From an uncultured beta proteobacterium (GTDB taxonomy: Bacteria > Pseudomonadota > Gammaproteobacteria > Burkholderiales > SG8-41): a stretch of DNA of 50,352 bases. The notes beneath the pieces were generated by a model. It made no database searches. It saw only the letters and a list, made by a program, of their open reading frames with translations, and had not been told where the DNA came from. Positions 31,869 through 39,679 of this stretch are shown here, piece after piece (position 1 is the first letter of the stretch; each line of letters begins with the position of its first letter). Location: NCBI GenBank assembly GCA_903893565.1, contig CAITMU010000041.1, positions 1 through 50,352 of the forward strand, written 5' to 3'. The position numbers were made by a program, and so were the translations under genes.

Positions 31869-33623
31869 ATGCATGCTACCGATAGCCGCAGCCATTCATA
31901 TGAACGGCACACCCCACTCAAACCCTCGATAGCAACGCATTTTGTGAGCCTGGGCCAATGGTTTTTGGTTATGGGCCTATTGGCACTCGCCGGCTGCTCA
32001 ACGATGGGCCCGAATCAATCCGAACTCATCACAGGGAGCGTTAATACCGAAAACGTCATTAACTACGGTATGGGCTATGGCCAACAACGCTATTCCAGTC
32101 TTGATAAAATAAACCGCAATACCGTTAAACGACTCGTTCCGGCATGGACTCTATCACTGGAAAATGAATTCGGTGAACAAGCCCAACCGATGGTCTATAA
32201 CGGGGTGATGTATGTTTCCAATGCCAAATGGACCGTTGCGATTAATGCCCTGACCGGGCAACAATTGTGGCGCACCGCGGTGGACTTTGTACCGGAAACC
32301 CCCCGTGTGGTGTGTTGTGGCGTTTCTAACAAAGGGCTTGCGCTGTATAACGGCAAAGTCTTTCGTACGACGTTGGACGCTCATGTCGTCGCCATGGATC
32401 AAAATACCGGGAAAGTGGTTTGGAAGAAAAAAGCCGCTGAATGGACAGAGGGTTACTCGCAAACCGTTGCCCCTCAAATTGCTAATGGCGTTTTAATGAC
32501 CGGTATTTCAGGGGCTGAATTCGGTATCCGTGGGTTTATTGATGGATGGGACCCAGACACCGGTAATCACCTGTGGCGCACCTATATGACAGCAGGTCCC
32601 GAGGACAAGGGGCACAAGACTTGGGAGCCTCGTGAATCCTATAAAACCGGTGGCGGCTCCACCTGGGTCACAGGCTCCTACGACCCACAACTGGACCTTA
32701 CCTACTGGGGCACGGGTAACGCGAGCCCTTGGAACCCCACCGTACGCCAAGGTGACAACCTCTATGTCGCATCGATAGTAGCCTTACGCCCGAAAACCGG
32801 CGAGATCGTCTGGCATTACCAAGCCACCCCCAATGACATCTTTGATTGGGACTCAGTGTGGGAGATTATTCTGGCTGATATCCCGGTCAAGGGTGAAACT
32901 CGCAAAGTGGCCATGCAGTTAAATCGCAATGGATTTCTCTATGTCCTAGACCGAGCCACCGGGGAATTACTCTCTGCCAATAAATACGGCAAAGTCACTT
33001 GGGCCACCCACGTGGATATGAGCACGGGTAGGCCGGTTGAGTCTGACGTGAGTAAACGCCTGCGTGCCGGAGAGCTCGTCCAATCGTGGCCCAATGTTCG
33101 TGGCGCAAAAAACTGGATGCATGCGTCCTTCAGCCCGAACACGGGATTACTTTATGCCAATACCATCAATATGCCCATCAATTTAAAACTCGGCAAACTC
33201 GACCCCTATAAAGCCGGACAACGCTACGTAGGCGTCGATGTGATTTATCCCGATCCACCCAAAGGGGAGCCTGTGGGACATATAGAGGCCATAGATCCTT
33301 TGAGCGCCCAACCTAAATGGCGGGTTCCTGTCTATGACTCTCCTTTGTGGACTGCGATGCTCACCACCGCCGGAGGCTTACTCTTTGACGGCAAGCATAC
33401 GGGAGAATTTTTTGCCATGGACATCGATACCGGTAAAGTCTTGTGGTCCTTTCAAACAAGCTCTGGTATTAACTCTCAGCCTATCACCTGGAGCTACCAA
33501 GGTGAGCAATATGTCACCGTACTGTCTGGGCTTGGCGGATTACAGGGCTTACGCAGTGCAGAACTGAAAAAAACCGTCCCCATGGGTGGTTCAGTTTGGA
33601 CTTTTAAGCTTTTACCACAATAA
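31869..33623 (+). CDS. PQQ-dependent alcohol dehydrogenase, methanol/ethanol type, predicted lipoprotein
   Basis: A 584-residue quinoprotein with an eight-bladed propeller. The N terminus has a hydrophobic stretch and a lipobox LAGC with Cys43, so it is predicted to be lipid-anchored. The vicinal cysteines (Cys149-Cys150, VVCCGVSNKG) that stack on PQQ are present. Metal ligands are Glu217 (SGAEFGIRG), Asn284 (YWGTGNASPWN) and Asp326 in NDIFDWDSVWE, and Asp328 two residues on is the extra acid that marks lanthanide-dependent enzymes such as XoxF. There is no cytochrome domain, so a separate electron acceptor is needed. The second, similar gene follows directly; no PQQ synthesis or cytochrome gene is nearby. 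Confidence 0.9.
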   Translation: MHATDSRSHSYERHTPLKPSIATHFVSLGQWFLVMGLLALAGCSTMGPNQSELITGSVNTENVINYGMGYGQQRYSSLDKINRNTVKRLVPAWTLSLENEFGEQAQPMVYNGVMYVSNAKWTVAINALTGQQLWRTAVDFVPETPRVVCCGVSNKGLALYNGKVFRTTLDAHVVAMDQNTGKVVWKKKAAEWTEGYSQTVAPQIANGVLMTGISGAEFGIRGFIDGWDPDTGNHLWRTYMTAGPEDKGHKTWEPRESYKTGGGSTWVTGSYDPQLDLTYWGTGNASPWNPTVRQGDNLYVASIVALRPKTGEIVWHYQATPNDIFDWDSVWEIILADIPVKGETRKVAMQLNRNGFLYVLDRATGELLSANKYGKVTWATHVDMSTGRPVESDVSKRLRAGELVQSWPNVRGAKNWMHASFSPNTGLLYANTINMPINLKLGKLDPYKAGQRYVGVDVIYPDPPKGEPVGHIEAIDPLSAQPKWRVPVYDSPLWTAMLTTAGGLLFDGKHTGEFFAMDIDTGKVLWSFQTSSGINSQPITWSYQGEQYVTVLSGLGGLQGLRSAELKKTVPMGGSVWTFKLLPQ

Positions 33624-33666
33624 GAAAAATAATTTTTGTCACTTTCAACAAAGGAGGAGTCTTTTA

Positions 33667-35334
33667 ATGAAACCCTTTTATTTGCTAGCCGTAGTCCTAC
33701 TCACACTGGTAGGGTCTGTGAGTGCGCAAACCAGTGAAGAATTACGCAACACAAAAAACAACACCGACAACGTACTCACCTACGGGATGGGTTACAACCA
33801 AAATCGTTACTCGACCCTAGATCAGATTAATAAGAGCAACATAAAAAAACTGGTTCCCACCTGGAGCCTCTCACTAGAAAACAATTTTGGTGAACAAGCC
33901 CAGCCTCTAGTCTATGATGGGGTTATGTACATCGCTAATGCCAAGTGGACAGTAGCGGTGGATGCCATTAGTGGCAAACAAATCTGGCGTACCCCCGTCG
34001 ATTTTGATCCAGACACCCCCCGCGTCGTGTGTTGCGGCGTTTCCAATAAAGGGGTCGCGCTCTACAACGGCAAAGTGTTTAGAACCACGCTAGATGCCTA
34101 TGTGATCGCACTCGATCAAAAAACCGGCAAACAAATCTGGAAAGAAAAAGCTGCCGAATGGAAAGAAGGTTACTCACAAACAGCCGCCCCACAGATCGCA
34201 AACGGCGTGGTAGTGACGGGTATCTCAGGGGCTGAATTCGGCATTCGGGGATTTATTGACGGTTGGGACCCTGAGACGGGTAAACACCTATGGCGCCGCC
34301 ATACGACCGCTGGCCCTGGAGAACCAGGAGCTAACACTTGGATACCGCAAGAAACACACGTAAACGGAGGAGCGAGCACTTGGATTACCGGTTCCTACGA
34401 TCCGGAACTTGATCTCATGTACTGGGGCACCGGCAACGCAGGGCCTTGGAATCCCAAAATAAGACGTGGGGATAATCTGTATGCCGCCTCCATCATTGCG
34501 ATTCGACCCAAAACAGGCGAGATCGTATGGCACTACCAGCCCACACCCAACGACATCTACGACTGGGATGCCGTTTGGGAGATTATTCTCGCCGAGGTCA
34601 CCATTAATGGAGCCCCGCGAAAAGTAGCCATGCAAATGAATCGCAACGGCTTCTTATACGTTTTAGACCGCGCCACGGGTGAGTTACTGTCGGCGAGCGC
34701 CTATAGTAAAGTTAACTGGGCAACCCACGTCGATCTTAAAACTGGCCGGCCTGTCGAGTCAGAGCTCGCAAAAAAACTAAGAGCCGGCGAACAAATTGAA
34801 ATGTGGCCTAGTATTCGTGGCGCTAAAAATTGGCCTCATGCCGCCTTTAATCCCAAAACCGGACTTCTTTACGCTAACACCAACTGGATGTATGCTAAAT
34901 TTAAAATGACCGAAATTGGTGAATTTAAAGCAGGCTTTCGTTTCGTTGGTACTGAAGTGATCTATCCCCCCTTGGAAAAAGACATGGTGGTCGGGCACGT
35001 TGAAGCCATTGACCCTGTTTCAGGAAAGGCCAAATGGCGTGTACCCCTTAAGAACTTCCAAAATACCTCTGCAATGTTAGCCACAGCCGGTGGTGTGCTT
35101 TTTACAGGGCAACAAAATGGAGATTTTGTGGCTCTCGATGCTGAAAATGGAGACACCCTGTGGCACTTCAAAACTCCCTCGGGAATTAGCGCCCAACCGA
35201 TTACCTGGTCCAAAAATGGCAAGCAATATGTCACAGTACTGTCTGGGCTGGGTGGATCGGCATCGGGGCGTCGTGGCCTTGAGAATCAACCACTAGGCGG
35301 ATCGGTCTGGACCTTTGCCTTATTTGATCAATAA
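33667..35334 (+). CDS. PQQ-dependent alcohol dehydrogenase, methanol/ethanol type, predicted periplasmic
   Basis: A 555-residue paralogue of the preceding gene with a normal secretion signal (KPFYLLAVVLLTLVGSVSA, cleavage before QTSEE) and no lipobox. The start at 33667 is chosen because AAGGAGGAG precedes it; a longer frame opens inside the upstream gene. Cys122-Cys123, Glu190, Asn257, Asp299 and Asp301 give a complete PQQ site with the lanthanide-type second aspartate (NDIYDWDAVWE). The two proteins are alike throughout, which indicates tandem duplication. It is 43 bases after its neighbour, so the genes form one operon. The likely substrates are primary alcohols or aldehydes. Confidence 0.9.
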   Translation: MKPFYLLAVVLLTLVGSVSAQTSEELRNTKNNTDNVLTYGMGYNQNRYSTLDQINKSNIKKLVPTWSLSLENNFGEQAQPLVYDGVMYIANAKWTVAVDAISGKQIWRTPVDFDPDTPRVVCCGVSNKGVALYNGKVFRTTLDAYVIALDQKTGKQIWKEKAAEWKEGYSQTAAPQIANGVVVTGISGAEFGIRGFIDGWDPETGKHLWRRHTTAGPGEPGANTWIPQETHVNGGASTWITGSYDPELDLMYWGTGNAGPWNPKIRRGDNLYAASIIAIRPKTGEIVWHYQPTPNDIYDWDAVWEIILAEVTINGAPRKVAMQMNRNGFLYVLDRATGELLSASAYSKVNWATHVDLKTGRPVESELAKKLRAGEQIEMWPSIRGAKNWPHAAFNPKTGLLYANTNWMYAKFKMTEIGEFKAGFRFVGTEVIYPPLEKDMVVGHVEAIDPVSGKAKWRVPLKNFQNTSAMLATAGGVLFTGQQNGDFVALDAENGDTLWHFKTPSGISAQPITWSKNGKQYVTVLSGLGGSASGRRGLENQPLGGSVWTFALFDQ

Positions 35335-35613
35335 TAGAATTTTTGGGACATCGTCGATTTTACTGTGATTAGGCAAGGCAGTTTTGGACTAAAGCGTTAT
35401 CCACAGCTGCGTGCGTCGCCCGCGACGAACGCTAAGCGGCTGCGGGTAACTCTTTCCACTTATTTTGCAAAATGTATCAAAATAAGGTCTTTCTAAGCAC
35501 AGCAAGACCGACTGCCCTGCCTGCAGCGAATCTATCGGCTCGAAGCGGTTTCGAATATTCCCGAATTGGTATCGACAGCGTCGTGTCGGCGAAATATTTT
35601 TTGAATAATTGCA

Positions 35614-35889
35614 TTAATACCCAGCATCATGGTCACCAACATTAATCAACACAATTTCAGTTTCTGAGATGATCATTTCAATGACGATGCGATATTTCAA
35701 ATTAATAGAAATGCTTTGTAATCCATCTAGTTTTCCTGTTAAGCCATGGAGGCGTAAAGAGGGATGATGGGGATTGAATACTAGTAGTTCTAGAGTCTTG
35801 GTATATTGAGACTCGGCATCAGGATGTCGCTTTAAAAACTTTGCGGCACGCCTGTTGTATTGCTCAGTAAAAATTAACTGCCAGGTCAT
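35614..35889 (-). CDS. RelE/ParE-fold toxin of a type II toxin-antitoxin pair
   Basis: A 91-residue basic protein with the RelE/ParE superfamily pattern: an N-terminal helix pair (FTEQYNRRAAKFLKRHPD), then PHHPSLRLHGLTGKLDGL, the strand NLKYRIVIEM and the C-terminal VGDHDAGY, which corresponds to the HDxxY end of YafQ/RelE-like mRNA interferases. The ATG overlaps the antitoxin stop by one base (TAATG), the usual coupled arrangement. It probably cleaves mRNA at the ribosome or acts on gyrase; the branch is not resolved. Confidence 0.85.
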   Translation of the reverse strand: MTWQLIFTEQYNRRAAKFLKRHPDAESQYTKTLELLVFNPHHPSLRLHGLTGKLDGLQSISINLKYRIVIEMIISETEIVLINVGDHDAGY

Positions 35890-36155
35890 TAGGCAGACTT
35901 ATTCATTTGCTTTAGACGCTTAATATGTTGCGCCACAGTTTCTTTAACAAAACGCCCACCCGCTAAATCAGCTTTGGATTCAGCTAAAGCAGCTTCAAGC
36001 TCGCACTCACGCAGATATTGATATTGCTGCTGATTCATCACTACATACTTGACTTGACCACGGACGGTTACAGGCGCCTCTAGTTGACCTAGTAATGCGT
36101 CTTCAATGGCTTTAATGCCTTTGGTCTTTAAATCATTAGCTACGACAGCACCCAT
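35889..36155 (-). CDS. Phd/YefM family antitoxin
   Basis: An 88-residue antitoxin. The start at 36155 is chosen because AAGGGGGTGATT lies directly upstream; a longer frame to 36218 has no ribosome site. The Phd/YefM DNA-binding fold is seen in MGAVVANDLKTKGIKAIEDAL, the VTVRGQVKYVVMNQQQYQYL segment follows, and a helical C terminus (LAESKADLAGGRF...) would wrap the toxin. It is expected to bind its own promoter. A repeat-rich stretch lies upstream. Confidence 0.85.
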   Translation of the reverse strand: MGAVVANDLKTKGIKAIEDALLGQLEAPVTVRGQVKYVVMNQQQYQYLRECELEAALAESKADLAGGRFVKETVAQHIKRLKQMNKSA

Positions 36156-36218
36156 AATCACCCCCTTAATAATACGATTAATAGTATTGTATATAGATTT
36201 ATTCAGTTTAGCACGCAA

Positions 36219-36335
36219 TGCTTGCCAATCAACTGGGGTATGCCATTGAGAGGCTTTAAACGTCTAGAGATTAGACGCTTAAACTCTTCACACAATCCTT
36301 AGATAAGCATTGATCTTTTGGATAAATTGGGTAAT
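36219..36335. other. Antitoxin upstream region with inverted repeat
   Basis: The near-perfect inverted repeat aaacgtcta (36258-36266) and tagacgctt (36272-36280) lies about 100 bases before the antitoxin start. A second hairpin with the related arms gcgtct and agacgc lies at 36611-36629, on the other side of the gene remnant. Nothing else recognisable is present. Confidence 0.4.
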
Positions 36336-36557
36336 TTACTTAGGGTTTCGTTTCTTTAATTCAGACTCAATGATTGTGCGGCGTGTTGATTTGGTTGCTG
36401 CCTTAGCTTTTTTCACATCTTCTTTTTTGACGCCAGCTTTTTTGGCTGCATAGGCAAGTTCATAATCTTGGTTGCTTATGGTTTTGCCGTCTTTTCCGCG
36501 CTTCTTCGGGTTGTTTAAGTGAATTGGGCAATCCAGCCCCGCCTCATTCCATGAAGA
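36336..36557 (-). pseudogene. Start-less small gene remnant (lysine-rich, DUF3606-like?)
   Basis: A 73-codon open frame on the minus strand, bounded by stops. It encodes a lysine-rich peptide with NNPKKRGKDGKTISNQDYE in the first half and AYAAKKAGVKKEDVKKAKAA and RTIIESELKKRNPK in the second. It contains no ATG, GTG or TTG at its 5' end, so it looks like the 3' part of a gene that lost its start. The helix pattern is loosely like small DUF3606-type proteins, which is uncertain. The codon pattern looks protein-like, which is why it is kept. Confidence 0.4.
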
Positions 36558-36990
36558 CTAGATAGATAGAGGATAGTTAATTGTCTGTTCCCTATGGAAC
36601 AATTTATTCGGCGTCTAGTTACGAGACGCTTGGATGAAGAAACAAGCCCCATCAATATTTACAGCGATAGATATAAAAAATACTTGACTTTAATCCCATA
36701 AATTTTTCCCCGCCTCTTTTGTTTGTTAAATAAAAATCGGTTTTACTTTAATTCACTAAATTCTTAAAAGGGAGGTTATGCATTAAGCGGCAGTTTTCCA
36801 TTTTTGAAAAAAACTGCGCTAAGAAAAGGAAAAAATTGTCGTCAATTTATTCTGCAACGAATTTAGTATTAGAATTTTTATAATGTGCCCCATGCTGCAA
36901 CCGTCAATACAAGCCGCGCACCCCTTGGCTCAATCCAACAAGATCGAGGGGGCTTGCGCGGCTGATTGGCTCACATTCAGAGGCTAACGA
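36558..36990. other. Gene-free AT-rich stretch
   Basis: Between the remnant and the alpha/beta hydrolase gene there is AT-rich sequence with a small hairpin at 36611-36629 (gcgtct/agacgc) and no credible reading frame. A second symmetrical element near 36900-36965 (agccgcgc and gcgcggct arms around 36913-36963) may be a large stem acting as the terminator-like end of the hydrolase transcript. Confidence 0.4.
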
Positions 36991-37812
36991 TCAACGTGGG
37001 CGTAAAAAATCGAGCATGAGGGCATTCACTTCAAGCGGGGCCTCAAACTGAACCCAGTGACCCGCTTTAGCCACCACATCGATACGAATCGACGGGCTAG
37101 CCGCCCTCGCCTCAGCTGCACGCGGTTCCACATTGGGGTAACACAAGGTGTCAGCCCCACCCCACACAATTTGCACGGGACATTTCATTTGCTGTAAACA
37201 TTGCGCCATCAATCCCGGGGACAAGCTAAAAGGGCGACCATCAAAACGGGTTCGAAGCACATTATCATAATGTAAATCGATCGCCTCTTCCGTCACCTTC
37301 AAGGGGTCGGCAATCATCATGACCTGCAAATTGTGTTTCAGTACCGCTCGCACGGCGGGCAATCCTTCACTCGCATCGGGAATTTTACGTAAATCCAATT
37401 TAGGTCCCATGGGGACAAATCCACCGGGCCCCATCAAACTTAATTTCACAATTCTCGAACCCAAACGGGCCGCACAAAGGGCCGCCATAATGCCGCCAAA
37501 GGAAAAACCTGCCAGAGAAAATCGTTCATGCGGCAAAATCTCATCCAAACTCTCACACACCACTCGCACATACTCCTCTCTTGGCGTGTCCTTCGGTATG
37601 CTGGGAGACTCTCCGTAACCGGGCAACTCGACGGCGTAGACGGTAAAATATTCAGCCAAGGCATCGATATTTCGTTGCCAGTGGTTGATAGAGCCCATGC
37701 CACCATGAAAAAGCACCAGAGGTGCGCCTTGACCAACCACTTTTTTTGATAGTTTCATATGAAAAATAAGATCACTACTCAACGAGCAATCATGACAGTT
37801 AAAAGAGGACAC
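36991..37812 (-). CDS. Alpha/beta hydrolase
   Basis: A 273-residue alpha/beta hydrolase with an intact catalytic set: oxyanion segment LFHGGMGSINHW near residue 35, nucleophile Ser104 in AGFSFGGIMA, acid in VWGGADTLCYP and His in KAGHWVQFEAP. The substrate may be an ester, lactone or C-C bond product of ring cleavage. The start is uncertain: GTG at 37812 gives the length here, and ATG at 37758 gives a shorter protein starting MKLSKKVVGQG; neither has a strong ribosome site. It is 88 bases after a Bug gene in the same direction and probably acts on the compound that receptor imports. Confidence 0.82.
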   Translation of the reverse strand: MSSFNCHDCSLSSDLIFHMKLSKKVVGQGAPLVLFHGGMGSINHWQRNIDALAEYFTVYAVELPGYGESPSIPKDTPREEYVRVVCESLDEILPHERFSLAGFSFGGIMAALCAARLGSRIVKLSLMGPGGFVPMGPKLDLRKIPDASEGLPAVRAVLKHNLQVMMIADPLKVTEEAIDLHYDNVLRTRFDGRPFSLSPGLMAQCLQQMKCPVQIVWGGADTLCYPNVEPRAAEARAASPSIRIDVVAKAGHWVQFEAPLEVNALMLDFLRPR

Positions 37813-37900
37813 ATATTATCCATGATTCAAGATGAAGTGGTCAGTAATATTTATTACCCAACGTAGAAAAAATTTATGCCCCATGCATGCATTGATATAT

Positions 37901-38857
37901 TTAGGGTGGGGTTTTACGTTGGCGAAGACCCGCTTTATCTATCAGTTGAGAAAAGCGCTCCACCTCTAGCGCCATCCTTTTAGCCAATCGCTCTGGCTCT
38001 CCTAACTCGAGTTCGAGCGCTTCGTTCAAAAATCTCTGAGCCACCGACTCACGACGCAATACCGACATCACCTCTCGATTGATGCGATTAACCATCACAC
38101 TAGGGGTATGGGCAGGAGCAAACAATCCCACCACCGTTGCAAATTCATAGCCTGGCAAACCCGAGGCTTTCACTGTGGGCACACCCGGTAAAAACGATAC
38201 GGGACGATCACTGGCTACAGCCAGCAACCGCAAACGCCCACTTTTAACGTGCCCAATCACCGATCCAATCGGTGGAAACAATAAATCGACCTCCCCCCCG
38301 ATCAAACCGATTTGCGCTGCACCACTACTTTTATAAGGAACACTTAAAAAATTCACTGCGGCCAAAGACTTAAAAAATTCTGCGGCCAAATTCTGCGAAG
38401 ATCCCGTGGGGGCAGAACCGCAATTTAATACGCCTGGCCGAGCGCGTGCCAGATCAATCAACGCTTTAACACTTCGCACCGGCAATGAAGGATGGACCAC
38501 CACGGTGCTGGGGGTAGAATTTAACAAAGCCACCGGCATCAAGTCTCGTTCCACATCCCAAAACACAGACTCCAATAACGGCGCAGTCCACAAAGTGCTA
38601 CCGTAGACTAAGAAAGTATAACCATCGGGTGGCGCCTTCACCACCGCGTCAATCGCACCGTAGCCCACGCGATTATCCACAATCACCGGTTGGCCCAGAC
38701 CAGAGGCTAAGTTTTGGGAGATGAGGCGTGCGGTAAAATCTCCACTGGCCCCAGGCGCAGGACTGACCCAACGCACGGGTTTAGTGGGGTAGCTCTGTCC
38801 AAAAACCACGTTCGAATAGACTAGCCCTATGATTAAAATTTTTTTTACCCAACCCAT
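37901..38857 (-). CDS. Bug (TctC) family periplasmic solute receptor, short-loop variant
   Basis: A 318-residue receptor with signal peptide ending NVVFG|QSYP. The first ligand loop is VRWVSPAPGASGDFTARL instead of the usual PFxxGGxxDxxAR. The second is DNRVGYGAIDAVVKAPPDG, three residues shorter than the standard DNRPGAGGxxGxxxVAKAPPDG loop, so the binding pocket is likely reshaped. The C-terminal lobe has PTVKASGLPGYE. GGAGGATTGA precedes the ATG. It is followed by an alpha/beta hydrolase gene. The compact loop may fit a larger or uncharged ligand, which is inference. Confidence 0.88.
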   Translation of the reverse strand: MGWVKKILIIGLVYSNVVFGQSYPTKPVRWVSPAPGASGDFTARLISQNLASGLGQPVIVDNRVGYGAIDAVVKAPPDGYTFLVYGSTLWTAPLLESVFWDVERDLMPVALLNSTPSTVVVHPSLPVRSVKALIDLARARPGVLNCGSAPTGSSQNLAAEFFKSLAAVNFLSVPYKSSGAAQIGLIGGEVDLLFPPIGSVIGHVKSGRLRLLAVASDRPVSFLPGVPTVKASGLPGYEFATVVGLFAPAHTPSVMVNRINREVMSVLRRESVAQRFLNEALELELGEPERLAKRMALEVERFSQLIDKAGLRQRKTPP

Positions 38858-38958
38858 TCAATCCTCCATCATTTTCGTAAACCGGTTAACATCCTAACGC
38901 ACAATCGCGCCCCATCTCCATTAAACCGCTGAAAAGCAAAACCGAACCTTTATCCCAG

Positions 38959-39672
38959 ATGATTCAAATTAGAAAATCTCTTGAACGAGGCTATGTCGAT
39001 CATGGCTGGCTCAAAAGCTATCACAGCTTTTCTTTTGCGAGTTACCAAGACCCTCAATTCATGGGTTGGGGTAATTTAAGAGTGATCAATGAAGACCGGA
39101 TTGAACCGGGTCGAGGCTTTGGCACCCACGGTCATCAGAATATGGAAATTGTGAGCTACGTCATGTCGGGCGCTCTAGCGCACAAAGACAATATGGGGAA
39201 TGTCAAAACCATTGTCCCTAAAGATGTTCAAAAAATGAGTGCTGGCAGTGGCGTCATGCACAGCGAATACAATTTTTCGGCAACCGATGAAACCCATTTC
39301 TTACAAATCTGGATTCTGCCTAATGTAGTGGGGATTAAGCCCCAGTATGAACAAAAAACCTTTCCAACCGCCACCCAATCTGGTGGGTTAAGTCTAGTGG
39401 CCTCCTCTGATGGGAGCAACGGGTCCGTTCACTTAAATGCAGATGCCAAAATCTATGTCGGGTTATTTGAGGGCGAGCAAAAAGCCAGTCTTACTCTGGA
39501 CCCTCTTCGAAAGGCCTATGTTCAATTAATAAAGGGCGAATTAAACGTCAATGGACACCGCTTAAGTTCAGGCGACGCACTAATGATGGAACATGAGCCT
39601 TTCATTACAATCAACCAAGGTCGGCAGGCCGAAGTCATGGTCTTTGACTTAGCCTCAATGCCCCATAACTAA
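38959..39672 (+). CDS. Pirin family protein (bicupin)
   Basis: A 237-residue pirin-type bicupin, similar in length to YhhW-like quercetin 2,3-dioxygenases. The N-terminal barrel holds the metal site: RGFGTHGHQNMEIVSYV supplies two histidines, GALAHKDNMGN a third and SGVMHSEYN the glutamate. The C-terminal barrel is degenerate, as usual. Pirins act as redox-sensitive regulators or minor quercetinases; the native role here is not evident. It stands alone on the plus strand, converging with tex only seven bases from that gene's stop. No strong ribosome site is visible. Confidence 0.9.
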   Translation: MIQIRKSLERGYVDHGWLKSYHSFSFASYQDPQFMGWGNLRVINEDRIEPGRGFGTHGHQNMEIVSYVMSGALAHKDNMGNVKTIVPKDVQKMSAGSGVMHSEYNFSATDETHFLQIWILPNVVGIKPQYEQKTFPTATQSGGLSLVASSDGSNGSVHLNADAKIYVGLFEGEQKASLTLDPLRKAYVQLIKGELNVNGHRLSSGDALMMEHEPFITINQGRQAEVMVFDLASMPHN

Positions 39673-39679
39673 AAAAAAC

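Noticed and set aside
36258..36629. Integron attC sites around the toxin-antitoxin pair
   Set aside because: The hairpins lack the GTTRRRY core and the usual two-box layout, and no integrase is present.
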